This document shows, in pieces, positions 25,538 to 35,085 of a stretch of 64,000 nucleotides of DNA. The DNA is from Trogon surrucura (Eukaryota > Chordata > Aves > Trogoniformes > Trogonidae): NCBI GenBank assembly GCA_020746105.1, contig CM036618.1, forward strand, positions 92,622,122 through 92,686,121, read 5' to 3'. Under the pieces are notes generated by a model that was not told the origin of the DNA, did no database searches, and saw nothing but the letters and a program-made list of their open reading frames with translations. Position 1 is the stretch's first letter; the number at the start of each line of letters is the position of its first letter. The position numbers were made by a program, and so were the translations under genes.

Positions 25538-28039
25538 AAACCCAAGCCATTTCAGTGAATGATGTCTCTGTGGTCATGTAGAGTGATGTAGTGGCACCAC
25601 TGGGGGCAAGGGACAGGAGGAAGGGCAAGCTGCTATGTGGGCTCAGAAACATCAGGCTTGGGCAGGAGCTTCATAAGCAGCTTTGCTGCCAAGGGAAAAA
25701 TGCCATTGATATGCCCTTGAGAGGGCAGAACATTGCAGCATGGGTTCAGAAACAAGCAGCCTTAAACTAGCTTTGTTCTCAGAGAAAATGGATCCATACT
25801 CAGAGTCTCAGATAGAAGCTCTGAAGCGGGTGAGCTGTCCTGCTCATCTCATTGGGGTGTCTTTTCCAAGGGTCATCCACAGGAGACCCAAGCAGGCACT
25901 TACAGTGACCTCTCATGGTCACAGGTATCATTGAGGCCATCATTTGCATTCCTTGTGAGAGGGTCCCTTCCATAACATGGACCTAATAGTGGCCACATTT
26001 GCATCAGGACAGAGGGAGGCCTGGAGTGGGGTGGGAGCCCATGAATCACCAGCCCCTCTTGGAGCAGGACACCACTGCTCTGTGGAAATCTCTGATTTCA
26101 GTGTGGCACTCCCTGACCCTGTATGGCTTTCTGAGGAGATTATAGCTTAAACTTCGCATGCCTGGGGACCACAGAAGGATGTTGGTGTGAGGATTAGAGG
26201 CTGATTTTCTTTCCAGAGGAGCTGAGGGTGTTACATTACAATAGCATCAGGAGGGAGAGCAAAGACTGTGCTGGAGGCATCGATCCTCAGGGACTCCCCT
26301 GTGGGAGCCCTGCCACAGGGTCACCAGCTCCCACCATGCTCTGGAGAGACCAGGCCAACTAGCATATGAATATCAGACCAAGCCAGTAGAGGTCACAGTA
26401 GGTCCAACAAATTACTCATGCCCTCATCCAGCTCAGCCTGCCCTCACATCTTAAACAGTTCACCACTGACTGGTATTAAACCCTCCTCCTACTCAACAGC
26501 CTGAGCAAGCCTGATGAAGCCAGTTTGTGGCTGCTGGGTGCCTTCCTGGAGGGAGCAATTAGCTGCTGGAGAGTTGGGCTGTGGTTTGGTTGTGACTCCC
26601 TTCCCCAGAGTGTGCTCCTGCTGCAGCTAATGTATGATATCTCAGTGGTAAAATCAGTCATAAGGGTGTGGACATATTTTCTTCCTGTCATTGCACACTA
26701 GACATGCCAGCCTGTTGGGCTCACTTATTTTCCAAGATCTCTCACCTTCATCCTCCTCGTGCCAAGTTCATACCCAGCCTGAAGGATGTTCCTGCTGCCT
26801 AAAGGTGATCTAGTCTGCAGGGGACATGGGTTCCTGTTTGACTGTGCTGCATCATCCTCATATCAGCAACTGCTCTAGGAAAATCACCTGAGCATCTCCA
26901 TGCCACAATGGGAGTGGATCCCCGTGTTCTGGGCTCTCCTGGGCTCTTCCACTAGAGCTGGGTCGTTCCCCTGTAGAGGAACATGTGCTGTAGAAGCAGG
27001 CAGGCTTGCAGTCAACCAGCTACAGCTCCATGAAGAAACCGCAGCATGCCTAATGCAAGACAAAATCTGTAGTTCTGTATACAGAGATACCGGGGATTTC
27101 CTTCCTGCATTTCTAGCAATGGTATCTTGGGCAAGGAAGAAATAGAAGTAAAAAACTCTACTTTTCTTAAGTGAATGTAGGAGTCACAAAGCTTTGTATG
27201 CCTGCGCTGAAGGCAAAGTTTGCCCAGAATCAGACAGTGGTTGGCTGAAGTCTCCCACAGGCTACTGGACCTCTTGCCAGGGCACCTTCCTCGGCCAGGA
27301 CTTTCTTGTCATGATGCCTTTGTGGCTTTGGAGCCCATCATGGCTGCGACATGTGGCACTACCTGGTGGCCTCAAATGCCTGCACTCTCTTGTGGAAAGC
27401 GTGAGATGGCTGTGGCTGGGTGAGCTGAGCGAGTGAAGACTGGTAGCTGGTTTCTGAAGGTCTTTGCCACTGGAGGGGGACAGAGCACCTCGCTGCACAG
27501 GTAGGTCCCCCTCACACACCTCCCAGAGAGGAGACCCTCCCATGCCTTAGGGCTTTCACCCAGTTCAGCTGGTGGATGGGCCACTGCTTGCAATGCCGCG
27601 CCCTGGAGTGGGTCATCGTGGGATTGCACTTTTAGCAGAGGAGGGGAGCCATTTGGCAAGAAGGCAGCATTTCACACAATAGTGGTGAATCCACTGAACG
27701 CCGCCAAGCCTGCCACCACGGGTGGCCCAGCACGTCCACAGAAGTTTTGTTGCACAGGAGCCCAGCAGGTGGGCCCAAGGGCTCTCTGTAGGTGGATGTA
27801 AATCCCTTTTGGGCTTCAGATGTGCTCCTGGTGGGCTCTGCTTTGGACATTCCCATCACCTTTGGCCCTTGGGGGGCCACTCACCATCTTTTCCATTAGG
27901 CCATGGCTTGAATAGTGCTTGATCAGGACAGTGCTTGTGTGGTGCCCTGGCTCATCTGCAGATGCTTTCCGGAGATCTGGGGGGTCTATGCACAGCATGG
28001 GGGCTGCATCGGCCAGGGTCAGTGTTGTGGTGTGCTAGT

Positions 28040-28286
28040 CAAGACCAGGGGAAGTTTAGATTGGATATTACGAAAACCTTCTTCATCAAAAGGGTGGTGA
28101 AGCACTGGAACGGGTTGCCAAAGGAGGTGGTGGAGTCACCATCTCTGGACATGTTTAAAAAACGGTTGAATGCGGCACTTCAGGAGATGGTTTAGTGTTA
28201 GGGTAGTGTAGGGCTTTTGGTTGGACTTGATGGTTTTAAAGGCCCTTTCCAACCTTTACGATTCTATGATTCTATGATTCTGTGAT
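28040..28286 (+). mobile_element. CR1 LINE, 5'-truncated, avian type
   Basis: This is the 3' end of a chicken-repeat-1 LINE. Its first part keeps an open frame up to the TAG at 28,193-28,195, with the residues KHWNGLPKEVVESPS followed by a FKKRLNAAL motif. That is the C-terminus of the CR1 ORF2 endonuclease/reverse-transcriptase polyprotein; the catalytic domains themselves are missing. A short 3' UTR follows, with the characteristic 'ttggacttgatggttttaaaggccctttccaacc' region and then a tail of ATTCTATGAT-type units (28,258-28,286). CR1 copies are nearly always 5'-truncated and lack poly(A), as here. The uninterrupted frame suggests this is the youngest repeat in the window. The left border is approximate. 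Confidence 0.93.
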
Positions 28287-31200
28287 CTGCATGAGGTGCC
28301 ACATGGGGACACCATCAGTGAGGTGGGTGCCAGCCTTTGAAATGACACATTTTGCGTGGCACAGCTTCTTATGGAGCAGTGCTGGCAGAGAGTGTCTCTG
28401 AGGAGACACAATCTCAACTCTGGGCAAGAGGAGGCCACCTGGGCAGCTTGTGCCTCACCCGCTCTCGTGCTGCTGTCGTGTCAAACATGACAGAGACCTG
28501 GGTGGCAGTTCCTCCACCCATTTTGGGAGGGTGTGGCAAGCTAGGAGAGGCTGGCCCCACACTGGCGTACTCCGAGGAGCAGACACTTCTCTCCGGACCA
28601 GCTTGCTGTGGCAGACGAGACCTGATCGATGAATGAAGCTGGGTTTGGCATGCTGCTGTGAGGCACAGGCTGCATTGTGCAACAGTGTGTGATGCAACTG
28701 AACTTTACATAACCTGACGCAACACCTATAGCTGGAGTTTAAAGCTGCAGGTCCTGGGTCATTACTGTATGGTGCATATACCTCCACAGCATATACATGA
28801 ATGAGGTCAGCCGGTGTGTGGACAGTAGCACCGCTCTGGGCAACTCCAGCTTTACTCTTGGATTTGAAATTGCTGCAAACAAACAAACAACTGTGGTTTG
28901 TTAAAGGTGAGTAGACCAAGGGCAGAGGCAAGGACCAAGCATATTGCAATGGGCAACCGAGGAAACATCATCCATGCGGTTCAGCTTGTGCCCTTCATTC
29001 CCACCTGTGGCTCACCCAGCCCAAAGCCTCCTCTTGCTCTTGTGCGCTTCAGCCCCAGCTGGTCCAGCCCTGGGCCCCAGGTCTGCCCTTGTTCTGCAGT
29101 CCCTGATGCCTGTGATAGCTCAGTCCTCATTTTCAGCCCCTCTTCCCTTGATGTTCCTGAATAGCTTCCTCTTTCATGTGAAGTCATGACTTTGAGTTCC
29201 ATGATGTGTTAGATGGGCTGCCTTGGACTCTGCAGAGCCGGTGCGTAGCCTGGTGCCTTTGGAAAGGTGGTAATACACTTTTCCTGGGGCAGGACACCAA
29301 CGCTTTGCAATACAGTAAAGTGTAAGATAATTACCTTAGAACTGCCCATGGCCTGACTTTCACTGTCGTCCATCCTGAACTTCAGGCCAAAGTAATTCCT
29401 CATCTTTGTCATTTATCATATTTAAGCTAAAAGAAAACAGAGGGGAGTTGCTGGCCTGTTATTTTCTGTGCAAGCGGTGAGAGTTTGCAGCTGTTGTGAG
29501 GTTTGGCATGTGTGTGGTGCCCAAGCAAGGCAGGGTGAGAGGGAGCACATCAGGGAGGAAAGAAGAGTCAGAGAAAAGCCATTCATGGTGCCTGCTTTTC
29601 TCTCTGCATCAGGGGCATCCTGCAATGCCCCTCACTGCTGTAGCATTAGGCCGGTCTAGGTAGCAAATCTACCAACAGCAGTAGCTTCCTCGGGCTTTTC
29701 TCTCTCTCCCTCTGCCCTCCTGGCCTGTCTCCACTGGGGGACATGGTTTCTGTGCAGGCAAGAGAAAGAAACAGAGCCTGGAAATAGCCAAGTCTTCTTT
29801 TTTTTTTGCATGAAGAACAGGCTGGCATGACCCCAAGTATCACCTAGCTTTCACTTCCACTCACAGGAGAAGCTAATCCTAGGGAACACCAGTGCTGCCA
29901 ACTTTGCATGGAAAATGCCACTATCAGAAACCAAGTAGCAACTCTTTCTGAAACCCAACTGGGGGGTGGACAAGCTGGTGTCCCCTTTCTGATGTGAGTC
30001 CATACCTGTGACTCACTGCAGTCTCAGTACCTTTCAAACCACACTATTGCACTCGTAGCTGGCACTTGGGTGCCTGGTGAAACCTCTTCCTTTCAGCTTC
30101 TTATGCCAGGCCCTAATGATGTAACACCGCAGGTGAATTTCCACAGCTCTGTCAGAATATACTGTGGTGCCAGAAGGGAGGTGTGAAAAATGCCTTTCTC
30201 CACTCAGGTGCCTAGATTATACCTGTGTGTGGATGGACTATCACTTCCTTTCCCTTCCCTAAGATACATGGGCCCCCTTTCTCTGCTGCTTATTGTGCCC
30301 TCCTGAAGCAGGTACGATTTCTTGCTTGATCATGAGCAGAGACAGTGCCCATGGAATAAGCAAGCATTGTGAGGCAGCTCTGCTGCTCTCCTGTGGTGTC
30401 AGGAGAGATCCGTCATGGCACAGGGATTACAAGGTGCTTGCTTGTACTCTCCCTGGCAGCTGGCTACTGCATTCGCAGTAGCCCAAAGGAAAGCTGAGTC
30501 CCCCCAGTCTCTGCATGGGGCTGGTCTCCTCACTCTCATTTCCCTATCAGCGAATTGGGGGTGAGGGGAGAGAGGTACACATCCTTGCAGGCTCTGGGCA
30601 GGGGTCACACTGTGCCCCTATAGCTGAACTACTTTGGCTGGAGCCACGGGGCTCTGTGGCCAGTGACTGCCAGGGACAGCGACAGCGTTGTTGAGCCCAG
30701 CAGTGGTCCAGGGAGATGGTGTAGTGTGGAGTGAGGTGTACTGGGAAGTGGTGGCAGCAATGGGGGCTGCAGAGTGGTTTCAGTGGTTTTGGGGCTAGGG
30801 ATCTTTAAGGGAGTAGTAGTGAGGGAAGAGCAAGGAAGTAAATGCAGTGGCTGAAGAGAGTGGCTGGGAGACAGTGTGCAGCTTCACCAGGTGGTCTCCA
30901 CGCTGACAAGTGCTGGAAGAAGGTGGGGGCTGACTGTGAGCAGAGGTGGGTCAGGAGCATCTAGGGCAGATGCTCTTGGAGCAAGGCAGGGCAGGTGTGA
31001 ACCAGCCTGCACCGCCCAGGACCCTGAACTGGAAATCAAAGACATCACATTGTGCCTTATGGAGAAGAGAGAGGAAAGGAGGTCGAAGGCCTGAAGAAGT
31101 GAGCAGAGGCATGTGCTGGCAGTGGTGTGAGCTATTTGTGTGCTGCGGTGAGAACTTGACACCACTGACCACATACATACAACAACGTGGGTGTTTGAAC

Positions 31201-31713
31201 TCCACCCAGTGAGGATTCACAGGCATGAGAGCAGCGCTTGATGTGGAGATCACCAGGTGCCCAAGATCAGTTCACAGATATTCTGGGAGGATGTATAATC
31301 CAACCATCTCTTTACATCCCCAAACTAAACAGCCTCCAGGGAGCACATAAATGGTTAAGAAGACAGGCTGAAGTGCTGCAGGAGAAAGCAACATTTGCTT
31401 CACACACGTGGCGAAGTTGTAGTGGGAGAAGCTGCTGTGTATACTCAGCAAGCACTCATCCATGACTGTGTGGCTCTTAGTGTTATGTCTAAGAAGGAAA
31501 GAAAAACAAGAAATGGTGACCAGAGTGGGATTATAATCCAGGAATACAGTGACTGCTAAAAAGCTGAAGATGAAACCACAGACTAGTGGCTTCTGTTAAA
31601 CCAGTGGGTGAAATGCTTGCTGAGATGGTGGAATTCTTCCCCAATCCTCTCTCTGGAAAGACACTTGTGATAACAATGCATTTGAACTCCTGAAAAATGC
31701 AATATAAAAAAAG
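28287..31713. other. Unique sequence, no gene recognised
   Basis: No exon or known repeat was recognised. A T11 run lies near 29,797-29,808. The last few hundred bases (about 31,100-31,713) precede the Ty3/gypsy gag remnant and should contain its gag N-terminus and 5' LTR if those survive, but I could not recognise either. Confidence 0.5.
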
Positions 31714-31935
31714 GAAAATGAAACAATTTCTAAATATGTGTTGGGAGGGTTAAGGAAATTACTAATGCATTGCCAGTTTGGAGAGAGTTTAAATGCTGTG
31801 TCAAGGGAGCAGTTAGTGTGTGGTATGTAAAATGAAGCAATACAAAAATGGTTGTTAACTGAACCTGATTTAGCCTTAAAACATGCTCTAGAAACTGCTG
31901 TGTCAAAGGATAGTACTCCAGAAAACTTGCAACAG
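31714..31935 (+). pseudogene. Ty3/gypsy gag remnant (C-terminal part of capsid-like domain)
   Basis: About 74 codons run in one frame with a single stop, TAA at 31,828-31,830. Landmarks are HCQFGESLN near the start, EQLVCGM just before the stop, and after it WLLTEPDLALKHALETA. These match the C-terminal half of the retrotransposon gag domain: the Cys/Phe-Gly motif, the 'VCG' motif and the helix that follows it. In an intact element this polypeptide would form the particle shell. The N-terminal half was not found upstream. The zinc-knuckle region that should follow (about 31,940-32,190) is not recognisable. Confidence 0.85.
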
Positions 31936-32194
31936 CATCCAACATCAACCCTGAAACAAAACTTTTGTTGTTCCTCCTTTGAGGGACAGTCACCCCTTTG
32001 GGGTGAAAGTCTTTCAGGACTATATGAGGACTGAAAACAATCACCAGAGAAAGCTTTGCTTGAAAGAGAAATGTTTTTTTGATTCCACTGTGCTCCTGAG
32101 GACCCATTTGTGTGGGGGCAAAATGACAACATGGGCAAGACCTGAGATGAAATCGCGAGTTACTGACGGAGAACGTGGTGCCAGTGAGAAGGAA

Positions 32195-32490
32195 AGAGGT
32201 GTCTCGCCATTCTGTGGTGGTTCCCTGGTCACCATGAACAAAGATGGGTACCCTTTGCCTAGGTTTGACCAAGCAAAACCTGTCATAAACCACAGGGGGA
32301 TGCTGGCTAATGGCAAAAAAATACCCTGTGATTGACGCACACAAGGTTTTGCTCTAGTGTAACAGGCTAGCACTAGAATAGCTTCCACGTCCTTGTTCTG
32401 GTGGAGAGCCATGGGCCAGCTATTGCAAAGCATTTTTTACATTTGGAGCTGTGCAGATAACGTATGGGTTAATGCAAGTGACAATGAGGG
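32195..32490 (+). pseudogene. Ty3/gypsy reverse transcriptase remnant (palm)
   Basis: The block starts in one frame with a CGGSLVTMNKDGYPLPRF stretch, which carries the RT motif with a YPLPR signature (32,231-32,268). It shifts frame near 32,328 (VIDAHK, the first catalytic-Asp region) and shifts back near 32,381. There STSLFWWRAMGQLLQ precedes the degenerate active-site box SCADNVWV (32,447-32,470). In that box the first Asp is kept (32,456-32,458) and the second is Asn (32,459-32,461). The spacing between the two catalytic regions is shorter than in the family, consistent with a deletion of roughly 100 bases. The enzyme is dead by frameshifts, by deletion and by loss of the second Asp. Confidence 0.85.
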
Positions 32491-32549
32491 ATGTTTGCAG
32501 AGGGACTGGTGAGAGTGTCAGGAATGGCTGGACAGAAAATGAGGGAAAA

Positions 32550-32768
32550 GTGAATTTTGCAGTGGCTCTGCCGTGTGCTGTGGGACTTGCAGATGATTTT
32601 CATAAATCACCAGTAATGGTTGAGACTACTCTCAAGGCACCTCAGCTACAAGGTATGTCACAATTATCTTCCTTTTTGGGGGTAGGCAGTTATTACCAAG
32701 GGGTCTTACCCGATATATTGATGCTATTACACTCCCTAAATAGACCAGTGCACGAAGGACAGAGGTAA
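32550..32768 (+). pseudogene. Ty3/gypsy RT connection/thumb remnant
   Basis: An open frame without stops carries KAPQLQGMSQLSSFLGVGS (32,620-32,676) and then YYQGVLPDI. This is the well-known conserved boundary of the RT thumb and RNase H connection in Ty3/gypsy pol, with an 'SFLG..YY..FLP' type signature. It lies directly downstream of the palm remnant at about the expected distance and leads into the RNase H block. This is one of the best preserved parts of the element. Confidence 0.9.
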
Positions 32769-32840
32769 TGTTGATCCACCTGGTGTACCAAGGCTCCAGA
32801 TGAAGTGAAAAATTCTGGATTATCAGAAGATGAAACTCTG

Positions 32841-33076
32841 CTTGTTAAACTAGCTTGCAGCACTTCATCACGGGTCTGAAACACTGAAAGCCAGCCATCA
32901 GGGTAAGATACTGAAAAGACCCGCGCTTGGGGCTCGCTACCTTCCGTCTACAGCACTGTGCTCACACTGAGAGAAAAGATCCACTCATCATGTTGGGAAG
33001 TCAGCAGTTTAAGTCCATCTTATCTCAAGAGGAAACAATTCACTCTGGTTGCAAATGTCAAACGACGCCTTCAGCG
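32841..33076 (+). pseudogene. Ty3/gypsy RNase H remnant
   Basis: About 78 codons run in the same frame as the connection block with two stops, TGA at 32,877-32,879 and TAA at 32,904-32,906. It starts with LVKLACSTSS, where the first catalytic Asp after Ala-Cys is replaced by Ser (32,859-32,861). It ends with YLKRKQFTLVANVK, corresponding to the strand before the last catalytic Asp-His motif, which is also lost. In an active element this domain removes the RNA template. The match is clear in order and spacing but individual residues are much changed. Confidence 0.75.
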
Positions 33077-33275
33077 TTAGCAGTAACAGCCTGGTTGGGG
33101 AGAGAGAAGATTTTCTGTGGTAATCCCTGCTCTGGTAACATGGTAGGAATGAGTAGTGACTGTCACACTGGCAAGTGACAGGTAGCCTGATGCAATGTGA
33201 GACAGAGAGTGAGCCAGGCCTGACTGAGGCATCTGATGAAAGACTGAGGAGATGGGCTTAATACACTGCCTCTTC

Positions 33276-33497
33276 AAGCCTTCTTGGCCAGAAAGAGAGT
33301 TCTGAAATACATGTCCAGGTTGCCTAACGTGTGGCACCAGAGCAGTTACTGTAATAAATCTCAGGTCTAGTGTACTCCAAGAATTACATTATGACCCTCT
33401 GGGAATAATAACTATGAAAATCCTGGCTGGAAATCTGGTTTAGTGGCCAGACACTGATACACAAATAGGAGGAATGACAAAACAATGTCAAGGGTAT
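33276..33497 (+). pseudogene. Ty3/gypsy integrase zinc-binding (H2C2) remnant
   Basis: A single frame runs through two stops (TGA at 33,303-33,305, TAG at 33,441-33,443). Landmarks are CPGCLTCGTRAV, then SSVLQELHYDPLG with the first zinc His kept (33,387-33,389) and the second apparently lost, then MKILAGNLV, a WPDTD stretch, and CQGY, where the first zinc Cys is kept (33,486-33,488) and the second is Tyr. This is the N-terminal HHCC region of the integrase. It breaks off exactly where the nested insertion begins. Confidence 0.88.
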
Positions 33498-34028
33498 TAA
33501 TAAAGCTAGTTGGGAAATTTTCCATCAGAATAATTCTCTGATGGAAAATGCCCTTTTCACTAACTCAGCAGTTTCTATAAGAAAATTGCAGTTTTCCATT
33601 GGGAAAATCAAACTGAAGTATGCTTGGCTCTTTTTCTGCAAGGAGAAAATATAATTGCCGAGAGCATTGTAGGCAAGCTAGAAGTTGTCCTTCCATGCAG
33701 CTCACAGCCACCAAGCCTTCCCCTCAGGCCCAGAAATCAGAGATGCAGCTGAGCAGTGAGATGTGCAAGAAGGCTGGTAGATGTGACGTTGCCCCACTAA
33801 GTTTTTGACAGCTCACCTGCACCAGAAATCAAATAAGTGCCTATGAGATAGGAAACCAGGAAGCCAGAAGTTTTCATTTCAGTTCTCGTGACCATGATTT
33901 TTGTGGAACTCTAATGAAAACAACATTTTTTATTTTTCAGTCTAGCATTTGCTTTAAAAAGAAGCTCAATTACTATTGTTTTCTTTCTTACTGTAAGGGA
34001 TTTCTATTACTCAGCCAGCTCTGGGTAT
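33498..34028. mobile_element. Nested insertion inside the integrase, family unknown
   Basis: The integrase remnant stops at 33,497 and resumes by about 34,040-34,056, so about 530 bases are extra relative to the family spacing. The six-base word GGGTAT occurs at the left edge (33,492-33,497) and at the right edge (34,023-34,028), as a target-site duplication would. The ends show a weak inverted similarity, 11 of 16 positions between 33,503-33,518 and the complement of 34,006-34,021. I do not recognise the inserted sequence. A nonautonomous DNA transposon is possible, but a six-base repeat can occur by chance. Confidence 0.5.
33517..33549. repeat. Perfect 12-bp hairpin with 9-nt loop
   Basis: ATTTTCCATCAG (33,517-33,528) is followed after nine bases by its exact complement CTGATGGAAAAT (33,538-33,549). 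It lies near the left end of the sequence inserted into the integrase. A related TTTTCCATTGGGAAAA mini-palindrome lies at about 33,591-33,606. Such palindromes occur in the termini of nonautonomous DNA transposons. The family is not identified. Confidence 0.9.
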
Positions 34029-34055
34029 CAGTGAACACTACACTTGCTGAAATAT

Positions 34056-34395
34056 TCTCCTTTGTATTCTCAGGAATGGCCAGCTGCTCTAGGAAAGCAA
34101 ACTTAGACAGAACTGGACCATTTATGGGACATATGTTTTTGATTGCAGGAAATGTCCCTTGTAAATGGCCTGAAGTGCTGTGTGTGAATGCTACTAATTT
34201 AACACAGACTGGGAAAGTGTTAAGATTAGTATTTTCATGGATAGGAATTCCTACTTACATTGTAAGTGATGAGGGTCACTTTTTTGATGTCCAAAAAGTT
34301 GTGTGCTTTTATCTAACAAAATGGTATCAACCTTGTCACATAACCTCCTTACTGTCCTGCTGTAAAAGGACCAGTGGGTAGATTTGTTCAAACAT
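34056..34395 (+). pseudogene. Ty3/gypsy integrase catalytic core remnant
   Basis: A short stretch, SPLYSQEWPAALGKQ, in one frame is followed after a frameshift near 34,103 by a second frame. That frame carries LDRTGPFMGHMFLI (first catalytic Asp at 34,106-34,108), CKWPEV, and GIPTYIVSDEG (second Asp at 34,268-34,270). After another frameshift near 34,365 comes GRFVQT, where the position of the catalytic Glu is Gly (34,377-34,379). Separations of about 53 and about 35 residues fit the DD35E integrase fold. Two of three catalytic residues survive. The enzyme is inactive because of the frameshifts and the missing Glu. Confidence 0.92.
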
Positions 34396-34451
34396 CTGAT
34401 TCAGTGATCCAAACCAGAAGTCTGAATAAAGTTGGCTTACAGTAAAAAGCT

Positions 34452-34774
34452 GTGAATCCTCTCTTGGCCTGGGAAGGACATGTTAATACAGATCTCCACT
34501 ACAGTCATGCACGATCTTGGGACACAGATTTTTCTTGCTTGGACTTGCTAACACCTGATTTCCAGGGGGGCGTTTGTTTGAAAGCGATAGGATCAAATGG
34601 CCCCACACAGTCATGCATGAGTCTGCAGCCTTCAGATTGGAAAAAAAATCTGTGCAAGAGGTAACCATGAAAACTTGGGGCAATCTTAACTAAATCATAT
34701 GACACTGTTCTCCTCTATCTTATCAGGTGGAAATGGCATCAGGAGCCTTGGAATTAATTAAAAGAATGGAGTGA
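34452..34774 (+). pseudogene. Ty3/gypsy integrase C-terminal remnant with GPY/F-like module
   Basis: The first part carries SCLDLLTPDFQGG (34,533-34,571), matching the 'RLDLL.P' landmark downstream of the integrase core. After a frame change the last part reads SPLSYQVEMASG (34,709-34,744) and ends at TGA 34,772-34,774. The Pro-Leu-Ser-Tyr-x-Val-Glu pattern is the GPY/F module found at the C-terminus of many Ty3/gypsy integrases. The sequence between the two parts is badly eroded. A trinucleotide repeat begins about 20 bases beyond the stop. Confidence 0.8.
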
Positions 34775-34792
34775 TTGAATTGAGCCCTCTTA

Positions 34793-34844
34793 TAAATAAT
34801 AATAATAACAATAATGACAACAATAATTATCATCATCATCATCT
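34793..34844. repeat. AAT then ATC trinucleotide repeat
   Basis: Impure AAT/ACA units (34,793-34,827) pass directly into ATC units (34,828-34,844). The compound microsatellite begins about 20 bases after the integrase stop. Confidence 0.9.
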
Positions 34845-35017
34845 GTCACCTTTATGGAGAGGTTAGTGATCATGAATGCTGAAGTAGGTCAGCTGGCAAC
34901 TATTCAGTTAGCAACAGTGGGAACATGAAACATCTTGGAAAGACCCTTTCTAACAAGCCTGCAAGCTTTTTGGCATCTGATTTAAGGCTTCAACATTTAG
35001 AAGCCTTGGCTGGAATC

Positions 35018-35085
35018 TCCTGGTGCTTCAGTTTCCTGGTCAGTAAAATGGGAATGCCTTTGTTGCAAGGATGTAAAACATAACT
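35018..35085 (+). mobile_element. MIR (CORE-SINE) fragment
   Basis: The words 'gcttcagtttcctggtcagtaaaatgggaatgcc' and 'gcaaggatgtaaaac' match the conserved 3' half of MIR, a tRNA-derived CORE-SINE of early amniote age, in the sense direction. Only the post-core segment is recognisable; the tRNA-like head is lost. It lies 0.25 kb downstream of the Ty3/gypsy remnant. Confidence 0.75.

Larger units (their letters stand above)
22561..28039. other. Unique sequence, no gene recognised
   Basis: No coding exon, RNA gene or transposon was recognised. Simple repeats within it are a CT run (24,967-24,983) and a T18 run (25,520-25,537), listed separately. Short open frames show no domain. Confidence 0.55.
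31714..34774 (+). mobile_element. Decayed Ty3/gypsy LTR retrotransposon body
   Basis: Seven blocks read in the order gag, reverse transcriptase, RT connection, RNase H, integrase zinc region, integrase core and integrase C-terminal domain. All are on the + strand and spread over about 3.06 kb. Integrase lying after RNase H is the Ty3/gypsy order and separates this from Ty1/copia. Blocks sit in different frames and carry stops, so nothing full-length is made. There is too little room for a zinc knuckle, protease and the RT N-terminus between gag and the first RT block, which implies an internal deletion. About 0.5 kb of foreign sequence splits the integrase. Neither LTR nor a primer-binding site was recognised. 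A vertebrate retrovirus is less likely because there is no envelope-like remnant and the integrase ends in a GPY/F-type domain, although some gammaretroviruses share that domain. Confidence 0.9.

Noticed and set aside
34060-34073. Splice-acceptor-like 'ctttgtattctcag' just before the integrase core
   Set aside because: Integrase-like residues extend across it in the same frame (SPLYSQEWP), so it is better read as element sequence than as an intron end.
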